From positions 372,001-436,000 of the forward strand of contig QYRS01000002.1 in assembly GCA_006503535.1 (NCBI GenBank): a DNA stretch of 64,000 nucleotides, in the 5' to 3' direction. How positions within the stretch are numbered: the first letter of the stretch is position 1; each line of letters begins with the position of its first letter. The notes below the pieces were generated by a model that searched no databases, was not told the DNA's origin, and saw only the letters and a list, made by a program, of their open reading frames with translations. Shown piece by piece: positions 11,995-22,032 of this stretch. The DNA comes from Arthrinium phaeospermum. Its lineage: Eukaryota > Ascomycota > Sordariomycetes > Amphisphaeriales > Apiosporaceae. Position numbers and translations under genes: made by a program.

Positions 11995-12453
11995 TCAATG
12001 CCCTGCGCGGAAGAAGATTCTATTGTGTACTGCCACCAAAGCAACTCGAGCCCCCGGACCCCGGTCTGGGCCCCGGTCCAGCAATCGACTCAAACCTCGA
12101 TCCGAGATGAATCGATCCACGTATACCCAACGCTCCTGTCCCGGCACGGTCTTCCATATCAAGAGGCTCGCGACCCAGTCACGTGCCAACTCGGTGTCGG
12201 TGAACACGAGGTAGAAGCCCCGGCAGGTCGTGCTGGCGACGATCTTGGAGACCCTGAACGGCAGGCGTAGCGAGACCTCCGTGGGGCCGGCTCTCTCAAG
12301 CGCCAAGTTTTCTGTGCGAACTACGCTCGTCCGGCTGATACGGTCCAGGTAGGCGTCGGCTTGGGCGCGGGTGCGGAAGTCGATGTGTACCCGCTGGTCT
12401 CTGTACTGGTTGTGCGCGATCCAGACTCCAAGGCCTGCAGGAGACGAGACCAT
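11995..12453 (-). CDS. Small uncharacterised protein
   Basis: Not recognised. From the ATG at 12453 it encodes 152 residues (MVSSPAGLGVWIAHNQYRDQR...); an in-frame upstream ATG-type start at 12561 would add 36 residues, but that extra part is low-complexity and less protein-like. The body alternates charged and hydrophobic residues as in a soluble folded domain (RVHIDFRTRAQADAYLDRIS, FYLVFTDTELARDWV). No signal peptide, no membrane segment. Single exon. It could be a lineage-specific gene; a spurious frame is possible, although the opposite-strand open frames here are shorter. Confidence 0.45.
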   Translation of the reverse strand: MVSSPAGLGVWIAHNQYRDQRVHIDFRTRAQADAYLDRISRTSVVRTENLALERAGPTEVSLRLPFRVSKIVASTTCRGFYLVFTDTELARDWVASLLIWKTVPGQERWVYVDRFISDRGLSRLLDRGPDRGPGARVALVAVHNRIFFRAGH

Positions 12454-12561
12454 CTCAGCGGTTGGTGGGCTGCTGCTTGCTTGCGGGTGTCTAGGTGTAT
12501 TGGTCCCGAGTTTGAGTGGAAAGGGGAAGAGACGATGTGATCGGGATTTCGAGATGAACAA

Positions 12562-13359
12562 GGTTTTATTCCTGTTGCTGCAAGCGGTGGGAAAGATGTT
12601 GATTCGATGCCTAGATATTGCTCAAGAATATGGGTGCTGAGATCGTATTGAGATAAGATAGAATCGAAGCTAGACGACTCAGAGCATCTTTGCGGTTTCA
12701 TTATGTACTCTACACCGGGTTGCTATCGTAGACTGTCCGTTGCATCGTGAGACTGGCACAGCCGTCGGGGACGTGACACTGTCACAGCGCAGGTGAGATC
12801 TGATGACTGTTGGCTTTCCGTAGCTAGTCTCATCACTCGGGTGCTGAAATCTCATGCATATTTCCGTAGCGTGAACTCAACCCCAGCTTCGAGCTAACCG
12901 TCAACATGGACAAGAAGAGGGGCAGTCTCAATAGCCAATAATAGCATATCGATAACGACCGAGGCGTCAGTAGGTGAGTGGCAGGGTATTGGCTGTATTT
13001 GGCGCGTTACCCAGCCATCAAGCGCTTACGCTCAGACGTAGCGTCGCGTGTGGCGCTTGAGCGGTAAGTAATAAGCAGAGGGAAGAGCAGGGTCCCGGCC
13101 GTCCGTTTCAACAAAGCTTAATCATCCCAGCCTCAGGCTAACGGTAGCCAAGTCGACGGCCATGAATCTTGATCTGGTCACAGGGGCTGCTTGGGCGTTG
13201 AAATCGCGCTACTAACCTCCAGCTTGGCCTGCTAGCATAAAGGACATTACCACAAACTATGGCCCGTTGACAGGATAGTATATAATTGACAGGGAAGATG
13301 CATGCTCCTCAATGATGCAACAACCGTAATACAGACAATTATCACTTTAGCTTCTCAAC
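12562..13359. other. Intergenic, divergent promoter region
   Basis: Between a minus-strand small gene and the plus-strand DUF6594 gene. No coding signal. A TATA-like box lies at 13279-13286, 74 nt before the DUF6594 start codon. Confidence 0.55.
13279..13286 (+). promoter_or_regulatory. TATA-like box of the DUF6594 gene
   Basis: TATATAAT, 74 nt upstream of the ATG at 13360. Distance and sequence fit a fungal core promoter; not proven. Confidence 0.45.
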
Positions 13360-14685
13360 ATGTCTTTCATGAGACGTGGATCTAGTCTAGATCTCGAAAG
13401 GGCCGCCGGTGTCGGTTCTGGGGACTCGACCTTTCCTCCTTATATTGGGTAAGAAGTCAAATTCTTTGTGCTTGGACCATGCTAAGAAATCAGGACGCTG
13501 CCCTCGGCGTCAACATCACTGCACGACTTGACTACTGGCCGACGGAGGTCCAGAGGACCGACGTCTCGCGCTAGCAGCAGGCCTCGTAGCCCGCACAGGC
13601 CCTTTTGGAGTCACCAAAGAAGCAGCCATGGCAGTCAGCACCCAGCCGTACCAAGCTCTCCCGTTTCGGACGCATTTACCCACAGTACTGTGGACCAGTT
13701 CGCCTTTAGCCGCCCGGTATCACGGCATACCGATGCCGTAACCTCCGCGGTTGCCGATGAAGAAGATGGTGATCTGGGGTCCTGGGCTTTCCATCACCAC
13801 AAAGACGGGCTCATCTGCCGCATCGAGCGGAAAGAGCGCCCGACATTGTCCGAGCGACTCCGGCTGTTCTGGGCGAAGCAAACAGCAAAGACATCAACCT
13901 CGGAGAAAAGCGCCGAGGAGGGCCGGGGGCCGTCTGACCAGGGCCACAGCTGGAGGATCAGCCTGGCGGAGCTCCAGAGGATGCAGCTGCGCAAGCTGCA
14001 GTGCAAACTCGTGAGGGCTGTGGTCGATATGCAATACCACGACCACGACCCACCCAATTGGGCCCAAGATCTCAAATCGTTTGGTAGGGAACCTCTTTTC
14101 TGTTGCCCAACCTTAACATCTTGTCCATTTGACTTCAACACGGGGAGCTCAGCTAAATGGATATGTTTTCATTTTGATGCAGTCGAGGCGATCAAGGACT
14201 ACGACTACATGATCAAGCGGAGCAAGTCCCCGCGGGATCCGTTCCTGGTCACCGGCGAGCGGAAGATCGACGACTACGTCCTCCGCACCATTCTCGGCGA
14301 CAGCGAACAGTCCGACGACGACGAACCCCTCGATACCATCGGGGTGCCGATCCCCTGGGAAGAGGACTCGCAGCCCATCGGCGGCACGCGCGTGGCCAAC
14401 GTGGCACAGTCGGCCTGGGTAGACCTCAAGCAGCGGCTCGCCATGGCGGCGCTGGGCGGGGCGCTGCTGGTCGGGCCCATGTGGCTCATGGTGAAGCGCA
14501 ACGACCTCAACACGTCCCTGGTGTCGACGACCTTGTTCGTCGTCTTCTTTGGCTTGCTGATGGCCGCCTACCTCGACAAGGCCAAGGACGTCATGTCGGC
14601 TACGGCGGCGTATGCGGCTGTGCTCGTGGTTTTCGTGGGGTTGGGCACTCAGGCGCCTTTGGCAGGTGGGAGTTTGACGCAGTAA
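13360..14685 (+). CDS. DUF6594 membrane protein
   Basis: Three exons: 13360-13448, 13494-14083, 14183-14685, giving 393 residues. The N-terminal 80 or so residues are Ser/Arg/Pro-rich and probably disordered. The middle has LAELQRMQLRKLQCKLV and DYDYMIKRSKSPRDPFLVTGERKIDDYVLRTIL, which match the DUF6594 family as I know it from filamentous fungi. Three hydrophobic segments close the protein (LAMAALGGALLVGPMWLM, STTLFVVFFGLLMAAYL, AYAAVLVVFVGLG), also typical of the family. The biochemical role is unknown; DUF6594 genes often appear in variable regions near HET and NLR genes. The second intron (14084-14182) is 99 nt and has no stop in frame, so retention would only insert 33 residues. Confidence 0.85.
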
Positions 14686-14853
14686 TAGTAAATTGTCATA
14701 TGTATAAATGATCGAATTACACTAAACATGACCCCCTTTCTGGCTCTGTCCATGTATCGAGAGAAACGGAAGAAATAGCCCCCACCCCCCATGCTTTAAC
14801 AAGCCGACATAGCCTGGGCGACCGATGTATGTTGTCCCCGACGGCGCCTCGAA

Positions 14854-15120
14854 CTAGAGACTATGTATGCATCATTAGCAACGATCGTAGAGAGTGAAGT
14901 GATACGCTACTACTTACTGGTCGTCCGACCAGCAGGTAACGCTGGGCAGGCAGCAGGTCCACCATTTAGTGCCGGTCCCGCTGATGTTCTCGCATGCCTT
15001 GGAAAACTCGCCGGAACAGGCGTCGTACTCTCCCCGTTGATTGCACAGTCCATTGCCCTGGGCCGCGGCGAGCGAGACCATGGCCGTGACGGCGAAGATG
15101 GCGTGCAAGGTGAACTGCAT
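14854..15120 (-). CDS. Small secreted cysteine-rich protein
   Basis: Starts at ATG 15120 with a clear signal peptide (MQFTLHAIFAVTAMVSLAAA, cleavage before QGNGLC). The mature part is about 48 residues with six cysteines (LC, AC, AC, adjacent CC, TC), the profile of apoplastic effectors or small antimicrobial-like proteins. Unspliced it stops at 14914 after SDDQ. A good intron (14861-14917, GTAAGT donor, GCTAATG branch site, ATAG acceptor) would instead change the end to SDDHL with a stop at 14854 (69 residues). A TATA-like box sits at 15261-15270. No family was recognised, so the function is open; effector-like is inference from size, secretion and cysteines. Confidence 0.7.
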
Positions 15121-15260
15121 GGTTGGCTATTCGATTCAATAAAAGGGTTGGTTGGGAATCGTCAGGGGACTTGAAGTGCACAGAGTTCGATAGAAGTCGT
15201 AGTAGTGATGATGTGGTAACACACGCGAGAGATGCTGGGGATGGCGGAGGAATCCTGCAT

Positions 15261-15270
15261 CCTTTATAGG
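15261..15270 (-). promoter_or_regulatory. TATA-like box of the secreted Cys-rich gene
   Basis: CCTATAAAGG on the minus strand, about 140 nt upstream of the ATG at 15120. Confidence 0.5.
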
Positions 15271-17531
15271 CAGCACTGGCTTTCGAATTGGTGGAGGGGG
15301 AGCAATGAACCTGGCGAGTAGCCCTGGCTATAATACGACTGCGCATATTGGACGCCGGCGGCTATTGTAGTGGATAAACCGACCGCCAAGACCGTCACGA
15401 TCACCTGTTGATGCGGGTATCGGGACCTACCCCTCTTTCCTCTAGAGAAGCTGCTGCCAGGGGCTGCTGCAGCGACACTCATTCTTGGTAGGTACAATGC
15501 GACCACAGCGTAACGTCGGCCCTACATATCTCGGCCGAATTACTGTAATGGCAACTCCTCCCATGCCGGTATTGCGTTGGCTTGTTCCCCATCCCTGTCA
15601 GGTGGCCCATCCTTGCCAGAACGGTCGTACGAGGCCGGGTGTTAGTGGGTCTTGCGCACTTATGCCGACGACAATCGGTGGTGGCGCCTCCAAGCGTCGA
15701 CGTCCCCGAAGTATGTTGCATTGGGACGTGGCATTGAGAAATCACTGATGCTTACCCAAGAATTCTTTACGCTGACTGATTATGCACGACTTTGTATTAG
15801 GCCAAAGCCGTGGTCTTCGCTGTCCTGCGCCCTGGTCAGGCATGGGGCCTGCATGGCCGAATGCGAGTCAGTAGCTTGGCGATGGATCATGTTGAGTCTT
15901 TCAGACGGAACTTGATTCTGCCGGGGCCTTTGCCGGACGGTCCTATCCCCGATTCAGAAAGTGGCATCGCTTTCAACGGCACATCGTTCTCACATAGGCA
16001 AGAAGCATGTTTGCCCCAGCGGTGTCCTCGTTCATCCCATGCGTGGAGGAACCCAACTTGGTAGGTGGCTCCCCCGGATCGGCACAAGGCCCGATGTGGA
16101 GAAAGGGACCGCCGAATCACAATGGTGGGCGGCGTCGGAAGATGACGGCCACGCCGGCCCTCTCGGCGAAGAAGCTAAGAAGAAATCAATCGGGGAGCGG
16201 AAGATGCTTGCTCTAGTGCAGATCGTGGTGACGACTTCAGGGACTGGGGAGGAAGCTGCTAAGGCCGAGTACGGGATGTTGCTGAGAGAGTTGCATATAT
16301 TGCGAGGCTTTCGACCAAGATTTAATGCAGGCGCGTCTTCTAGTCAATATTAGCACGTTGTATTCTTTTCAAGGGGAAAGCTTTTAATAAAATGCCGATA
16401 AGTTACACGTTTAACCTGCCTACCGAAGTACGTTAAGCTGTGTCATATACGGGTCTTAAAGTGGCTAAGAATGCAGTGCAAACACGCTAGTAATTTTGCG
16501 AAATCGTCACCCTCCCAAGCCGGGGCTTTGCGCTCAATGCCAGGTTCACTACCTTGCTTGGCCAAACCAGATTAAGCACGCCGCACTCTTTACTAGATTG
16601 CAGTGCATCTAAGAGTCTTAGCAGGTGTGGATGGGGCCCGGCACTGCTGTAGTGTAGAAACCTACATATAGGTAACCAAGAGCGTTCAAGATTCAAGAAA
16701 AGACAGCCACTACTTGAAGGCACACAATTTCACCCCAACAACGTCCTTCACGGAAGGTGTATCTATGCATAGATGAATGAGTACATGTATTGCATAGGTT
16801 CGAGTCAACCGAAGGCCCCTATCCAAACCATGGCTGCTGGTCGTCATCACAGACAGGCATAGTCCCGATTTTAAACGAAATCTAGTCGCGGATTGCCACT
16901 CGATGTCGTAGTCTACGTGCGCTTCAGCGTCTCGCAGAACTTTGGCTTTAAGGCGGACGGATTGAGTGGCTTGCACTGGGGCAGCACCTGTCTCTGCGCC
17001 TCGTCGATAGATATTGACGTCATGCTGGTTGCTCAGACGCAACATGTGACGACGTGCGCTGGAAGAAGCCAAGATGGAACCTACTGCAAGGGCGGCGATG
17101 CCGCAGGATGGATACTGAGCTTTCAAATCGACGAGGGCGACTCGATAATTGGCGGTGGGCCTGTCCTGCAGCAGACGATCGGATGCGGCTGCTACGTCAA
17201 CCAAGGAAAGAACGTTCTCATCTAGGAGAAATAAATGGTTTGCTATGAAGTTGTATATAAGCCAAGTCGACTAACACTACTTGCACTCGTGAAGTCCGAC
17301 CCCTGACTAAAGTCTCGGGGGCTAGCAAGTAAGTGGGATCCACAGGGTTGCCTAAAGTGGATAAAAAGGAGCCCACAGCAAATGTCCGGCGACTAGACCG
17401 TCAACACTATTTGAACGCCAGGAATGAAGAACCTACCTTGAAAGCGTCCGTCAACATAAAAGGCCATAATTCCCCCAAGAACTCTTCACCGTAAATCAAA
17501 GCACCCTTAATTTCGCCTTTCTAACGCCATC
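15271..17531. other. Long intergenic stretch, no firm gene
   Basis: Several open frames up to 164 residues occur on both strands (15961-16353 plus; 16710-17204 minus overlapping 16893-17225 plus). None has a recognisable domain. The plus frame at 16893-17225 is Cys- and Gly-rich and could be a decayed secreted-protein exon, but no signal peptide or splice sites are visible. The stretch also carries a degenerate copy of the dispersed motif (16463-16480) and ends with a repeat (17329-17463) upstream of the 524-residue orphan. Confidence 0.45.
17329..17463 (+). repeat. Degenerate dispersed repeat, copy A
   Basis: About 130 bp shared with 24103-24231. Shared blocks include GTGGAT(AA)AA, GAGCCCACAGCAAATG, CGACTAG and CACTAT. 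Most differences are transitions or small indels. Here it lies just upstream of the 524-residue gene and may form part of its promoter. Confidence 0.6.
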
Positions 17532-19106
17532 ATGCCACTTGCAGCCTGGGCCAACCCTCCAGCCTGGGTCAAACATCCCGATACGGGCCAAGGGTATTCT
17601 CAGTTTTCGTGGCCACTCTATCAGAGCGGTGCGGACTTGGCCCTGATCGAGAAGGTCAGAGCCAATCAGAAGCAGGGCGTGCCCCTGACAGATCAAGACA
17701 GAGAGCAATTGCTCGCAGCATTTGGGCCGCTGACCGGCAAGGCTCTTGCCCACCCAGCTTCGCTTACTAGCGACGAGCGCCGCACAGTGAAGGGATGGCC
17801 CGACAGCGAGACCCGGCAGGCCGATCTCGAAGCGGTGGGCTTGGGGCACATGACGGCCGAGGAAGTCATGGCCAAGGCCCAAAACGACGCCGGGTGGATG
17901 ACGCTGGAGCAAGCCAACTTGGTGCGCCAGCGCTTCAACGCGCGGCCGCTGGACGCCTTGGACTGGAAAGTGGACGGCTTCGACAAGGGATTCGCCGTAG
18001 ATGCGGTCCAGACGGAAGAGGAAGATATGACGTACGTTTATGCACATGTGCGTTGGCGCGAGCTCAGTGGGCTGGACGTTTGGGAAGATAGCCGAAGAAA
18101 CAGTCGAGCCAGGTTTGCGGACCTCGCGGCAAAACGGAAGGATTTAGAGGAGCGAATGGCTAAGGGTCAGCTAACCGAGTTTGAGCTGAGGATAGAAAAG
18201 TCGAAGGAGGATTCTCGGCGGGAGAAAGAGGCGCGCAAACTGGCCGAGGAGCAGCGAATGGAAGAATTGCAGGCCATCTACGGCACCGGACTCATCGGCT
18301 TCGGACTGTACAGGACACAGGAACTCATGAATCTCCTGGACGAGTATTGGGAGCAGGCGGCCGATTGGAGGGACAGCTTCTTCCGCTGCAAGAAGGACCG
18401 TTTGTTCCGGCGGGCCTTGAAAAAAACTCTCGAGGGCGAAGACAGCGAGTTCCTTGTTATGCACAAAGCGGTGACGGGTGAGACGGAGTGGCCCTTGCAC
18501 TACAAGATCGGTACCAAAATGGCCCGGGAGCTTGTGGCACCCGCCGCGGCGGCATCCGTCTTTCGTCATGACCACCGGACGAACCGCGGACAGGACATGT
18601 TCCAGGGCAATTACAAGACACTGCACCCTCGGTATTTCCTCGTCTGGGACCGAGACGGCTTCCCGCCTCTTGACAACATTCTTAAGGAAAACACAATCGT
18701 CTTGCCAGAGGTCTGGGTCTACGACGCCGAATGGGAACCGCCTGCAGATGGGGAAGGGGTCCGCGATGCCGACGGCTATGAGGGGCGTCTCAAGGTCCGC
18801 TTCACGTACAACGTACACATGCACTTCTGGCCGTTGACCAGACAGGACGGCTTCGACATGAAGAATCTCTGGATGGAACAGGAAGACCATACCAAGCCAT
18901 ACCCCTTTCCCGGCCACGACATCACATACGACAACGTCCGGGAGAAGGTGCCTTGGACCAGCGACGGGGTTCCGGCCGATGTGTGGGCGCAGTTCCAGGA
19001 AGCCGTGGCCAAGGGCCAGGGGAGACCAACTGGGGAAAGCGAGCCGGTTGCAGAGGGGGATGTTGTCCTGGAGCTGCCACCGAACTTCAAGTTCCCTCCT
19101 TCCTGA
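17532..19106 (+). CDS. Uncharacterised 524-residue protein with charged helix
   Basis: Single-exon frame from ATG 17532 to the stop at 19106. No family was recognised. No signal peptide or membrane segment. Residues of roughly 185-250 are a long Lys/Glu/Arg-rich stretch (KRKDLEERMAKGQL, KSKEDSRREKEARKLAEEQR) expected to form a coiled coil. The remainder is rich in Trp, Tyr and acidic residues (for example FHMHFWPL-like NVHMHFWPLTRQDGFDMKNL) and looks globular. Balanced composition and length make it a real gene. It points toward the second HET gene, leaving only 166 nt between the two 3' ends. Function unknown. Confidence 0.75.
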   Translation: MPLAAWANPPAWVKHPDTGQGYSQFSWPLYQSGADLALIEKVRANQKQGVPLTDQDREQLLAAFGPLTGKALAHPASLTSDERRTVKGWPDSETRQADLEAVGLGHMTAEEVMAKAQNDAGWMTLEQANLVRQRFNARPLDALDWKVDGFDKGFAVDAVQTEEEDMTYVYAHVRWRELSGLDVWEDSRRNSRARFADLAAKRKDLEERMAKGQLTEFELRIEKSKEDSRREKEARKLAEEQRMEELQAIYGTGLIGFGLYRTQELMNLLDEYWEQAADWRDSFFRCKKDRLFRRALKKTLEGEDSEFLVMHKAVTGETEWPLHYKIGTKMARELVAPAAAASVFRHDHRTNRGQDMFQGNYKTLHPRYFLVWDRDGFPPLDNILKENTIVLPEVWVYDAEWEPPADGEGVRDADGYEGRLKVRFTYNVHMHFWPLTRQDGFDMKNLWMEQEDHTKPYPFPGHDITYDNVREKVPWTSDGVPADVWAQFQEAVAKGQGRPTGESEPVAEGDVVLELPPNFKFPPS

Positions 19107-19272
19107 GACCAGATAGAACCTAACAGCAGATCACTTACGGGGCATTGGAAGATATGCTTATAGCAATAGTAACATAATGGTTGACTCCGGTGCCTTATTT
19201 GGGTCACATGAACGAAAATCGATTCATTGATGTGTTTCGCCAACAATTCATATCTCCCCTATTCGAGTAGTC

Positions 19273-21543
19273 TCACCTCAGTGTGATTAATTTCTCTTCA
19301 GTCGACAAGGGCTCGAGTACGTCTCTTTTCCAGTCTTCCATTGCCTTGACGCTGGGAACGAAGGCTTTCACCATGCCCACTCTCTCATAATACTCACCCG
19401 TCGAGGGAGCCGACGCGGACGGCACATTCTTCAGTACCATGAAGTACATCGTTCGGTTCGAGAGTTCCCTACTTCCATTACTATTCGTCATGTCATACAT
19501 GTACATGATCCAGATAGGTGCCAATTTGCAGAAATTACCGCGGGCGGAACCGTAGGAAAATTCCAACGTGCTATCTTCGAACAAGAAGTCCGGGAAGAAG
19601 TCGAAGCCAACGTCTGTCGGGACGATGAGCGGATTTCGATCCTCAAATTTGCAAGCCGGTTTGAGGTACGTGGTCAGACGGTCGTAGTACCGTGTGGATT
19701 CAAACATATACGTTCGTCCCCTTGTAGGCGCATGTACACAGCCGGAGCAGTTGCTCCGGATCTTTCCTGGAATGAGGCTCGTACGCAGTCCCAAGTAGCC
19801 GTCGGCTACCTCGCCGAACTTATTCAGACCGCTCGGTGTGCAGTGCACTTCCTGTATGCGATCTCGGAAGGCTTCGAGCGAGGTGCTCGGCCCCGTGCAG
19901 GTCCCTGTTTGGCCCGGAAAGGTGACACCGGCATCGGCGTACACACTTGCCCACGACCAGGATGGCACTCTCCATTCAGGGCGGCCAGACGCCTCGGTTT
20001 CTGTACGCTTCGTTGGCTCAGTAACCCAGAGCAAGTCTTTAGCTAAGGTCTGTTCCCACAGCCCGGTCAGATAACGGCCTCTGCCAGGAGCGGAATTACT
20101 GGCGCAGGCGGACAGGGCTGGAAGCTTGTCGCTGCCCTTCGTTATCTTCAAAATCGAATAGGTTGCCACGACATTGTGCCAGCTCTGCTTCGTTCTGCTG
20201 AAACTCAAGGTCTTGTTGTGCTCATTCTTGCCCCTATGCTGTGCATCCAGTCGAATGTTTATATGCGGTGTTATCTTGATGTTGCCACACTGGCAGATTG
20301 TTCGCGTGCGGCATTCGAACTGCAGCTCTCGGTGATGGCATAAGAGGGTACGTCGTGACAATATGCGCTCCTGATAGACCCAGGCTCGAGTCAGCAGGGG
20401 CCTCTGGCTCGAAATGTCCTCCGTAGACCTTTCGCGCACAACGAGCTTGGCCATCAAGGGATTCTTGAGTGGTAGATCCAGACATAGATCACCAATTGAG
20501 CTGGACGGAAAACATCCACCCTTAGATTCAGGTGATGACACAGCAGCAATGGTGATATATCCATCGCGATAGATGTTGGCCATCTTACTGGACTCGATCT
20601 GCCAGTCTGTCTCGGAGTCTTGGATGATGCACAGAGAATCGATCCACAGATATCTCAGGCCGAGCTCTCGGGAGATGGTGACAGCGTCACGAAAGGTTTT
20701 TGGCAATCGGTTCCAGGCGATAAAGTCTAGGTTATCGAAAATCGTTCCGGTTTTTGTCAGGACTGGCATCGGTGTCTTCCCCCAGCAATGGGAGAGACAG
20801 GCGTATGGGGCACAGATATTTTGGTCCTCAATAAGCCGAATCCCTGGCTCGCCGTCTTTGACAATTTCGACACAGTCTAGCACTCTTTTGGGCAGCTTCG
20901 TCGTCTCGTTAGCCCGGCACGCCTCATGAGATGTATCACAGTGCCTGACCCAGTCCCGGGCAGTCTGTAGTGAACCAGCATCGGAGGTAACACCCGAGAG
21001 TACATTCGTAGGGTGCATGCCTGCAATCGCGACCGTGCTGTCTGGAGTACAACATCGGGTTCCGTCCACCACAAGACAACCCAGGCACTTACCAAAGCGA
21101 CCCAACAGTTGAAATTCGCGCAATCGACCGTTGTCCGGATCCGAGATCCTCAAGAGAAAGTGGTAGCCAACCCATTCGAAAACCACCGCATCCCGCACGA
21201 TGTCCGCGTGTTCGAGGAGTATGCGGTCCAGCACGCGGCCAAGACAAGCGCAAGCCCCACAGCCGCTGTCGGCCGACGCGGCGATCTCATCAAAACGAAA
21301 GGAGACACGGTTTTTGCGATGCGACGCGATCAGATTCGGCTTCTGCACGGGCTCCTTTTTCTTCTTGTATCTTGCCCTTCTGGCCGAATCTTTACCCGCT
21401 GCGCTATTGCTGATAGCAATCCAACGCTGCCAGTCTGCGCAGTCCAATTTGCAACCCTCAGTCCCCATGTATGTGAACAGGTTGATCCGCGTGGTGTCAT
21501 CGGGGGAGGACGCGACAGTTTGAGAAACACTTTCATGAGACAT
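19273..21543 (-). CDS. HET-domain protein, intronless
   Basis: The first ATG is at 21543 (the frame stays open a few codons further upstream without ATG); 756 residues in one exon. Upstream of the HET core are CGACACLGRVLDRIL and a region ending VRHCDTSHEACR. HET core: APYACLSHCWGKTPM, LPKTFRDAVTISRELG, RYLWIDSLCIIQDSETDW, MANIYRDGYITIAA, then TRAWVYQERILSRRTLLCHH and WRVPSWSWASVYAD. The C-terminal 250 residues have no motif I recognise. HET proteins signal incompatibility and regulated cell death. It is the second HET gene in the window but not a close copy of the first: they share only the family motifs. Intact, with no frame breaks. Confidence 0.93.
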   Translation of the reverse strand: MSHESVSQTVASSPDDTTRINLFTYMGTEGCKLDCADWQRWIAISNSAAGKDSARRARYKKKKEPVQKPNLIASHRKNRVSFRFDEIAASADSGCGACACLGRVLDRILLEHADIVRDAVVFEWVGYHFLLRISDPDNGRLREFQLLGRFGKCLGCLVVDGTRCCTPDSTVAIAGMHPTNVLSGVTSDAGSLQTARDWVRHCDTSHEACRANETTKLPKRVLDCVEIVKDGEPGIRLIEDQNICAPYACLSHCWGKTPMPVLTKTGTIFDNLDFIAWNRLPKTFRDAVTISRELGLRYLWIDSLCIIQDSETDWQIESSKMANIYRDGYITIAAVSSPESKGGCFPSSSIGDLCLDLPLKNPLMAKLVVRERSTEDISSQRPLLTRAWVYQERILSRRTLLCHHRELQFECRTRTICQCGNIKITPHINIRLDAQHRGKNEHNKTLSFSRTKQSWHNVVATYSILKITKGSDKLPALSACASNSAPGRGRYLTGLWEQTLAKDLLWVTEPTKRTETEASGRPEWRVPSWSWASVYADAGVTFPGQTGTCTGPSTSLEAFRDRIQEVHCTPSGLNKFGEVADGYLGLRTSLIPGKIRSNCSGCVHAPTRGRTYMFESTRYYDRLTTYLKPACKFEDRNPLIVPTDVGFDFFPDFLFEDSTLEFSYGSARGNFCKLAPIWIMYMYDMTNSNGSRELSNRTMYFMVLKNVPSASAPSTGEYYERVGMVKAFVPSVKAMEDWKRDVLEPLSTEEKLITLR

Positions 21544-22032
21544 GGCGGCTTTCAAAGTGGCCACTTAGGGTCAGATTCATTGAAGGCCTCAGATGCGTTT
21601 ACTCGGCTACATGGCCGATAGCCTATTGCCGTTCGTTACAAGATATGACGAGGGGTCGTGTAGTATGTGAGTAGTCAGAGCAGAAGTTGAGAGAAGACAT
21701 GACCATGGTGGTATTACTTGAGTATGCCTGACGCGGGGTAAGGCGTTGCGGCTGAGCATTTGACTATGACTCCGGGGTTTGATTGGACCGTCAAATGCGT
21801 GTTTTTTTTTGGCTGATACGCGTGGATCGATACCATAGTGGTACAGAAGTAAATAGAGCATCTTGAAGTCTAAGTAATCTACGATTTACGCCCGATGACA
21901 TTATCATCCGAATATGTAGAGTTCTGAACTAATAGGTAGTCGTCCGATGTTTCGAATAAGCGGCGGGACGGGCCGAGTCAACTCCAACATCTATTCCAAC
22001 GTACCCACCAGGCGCTCCTGGTAAAAAAGCCT
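21544..22032. other. Intergenic, no supported gene
   Basis: Promoter side of the HET gene (-) and 3' flank of the carboxylesterase (-). No open frame of interest. Confidence 0.6.

Noticed and set aside
16710..17225. Overlapping frames on both strands (164 and 110 residues)
   Set aside because: Neither has a signal peptide, domain or splice support; the plus frame's Cys content alone is too weak.
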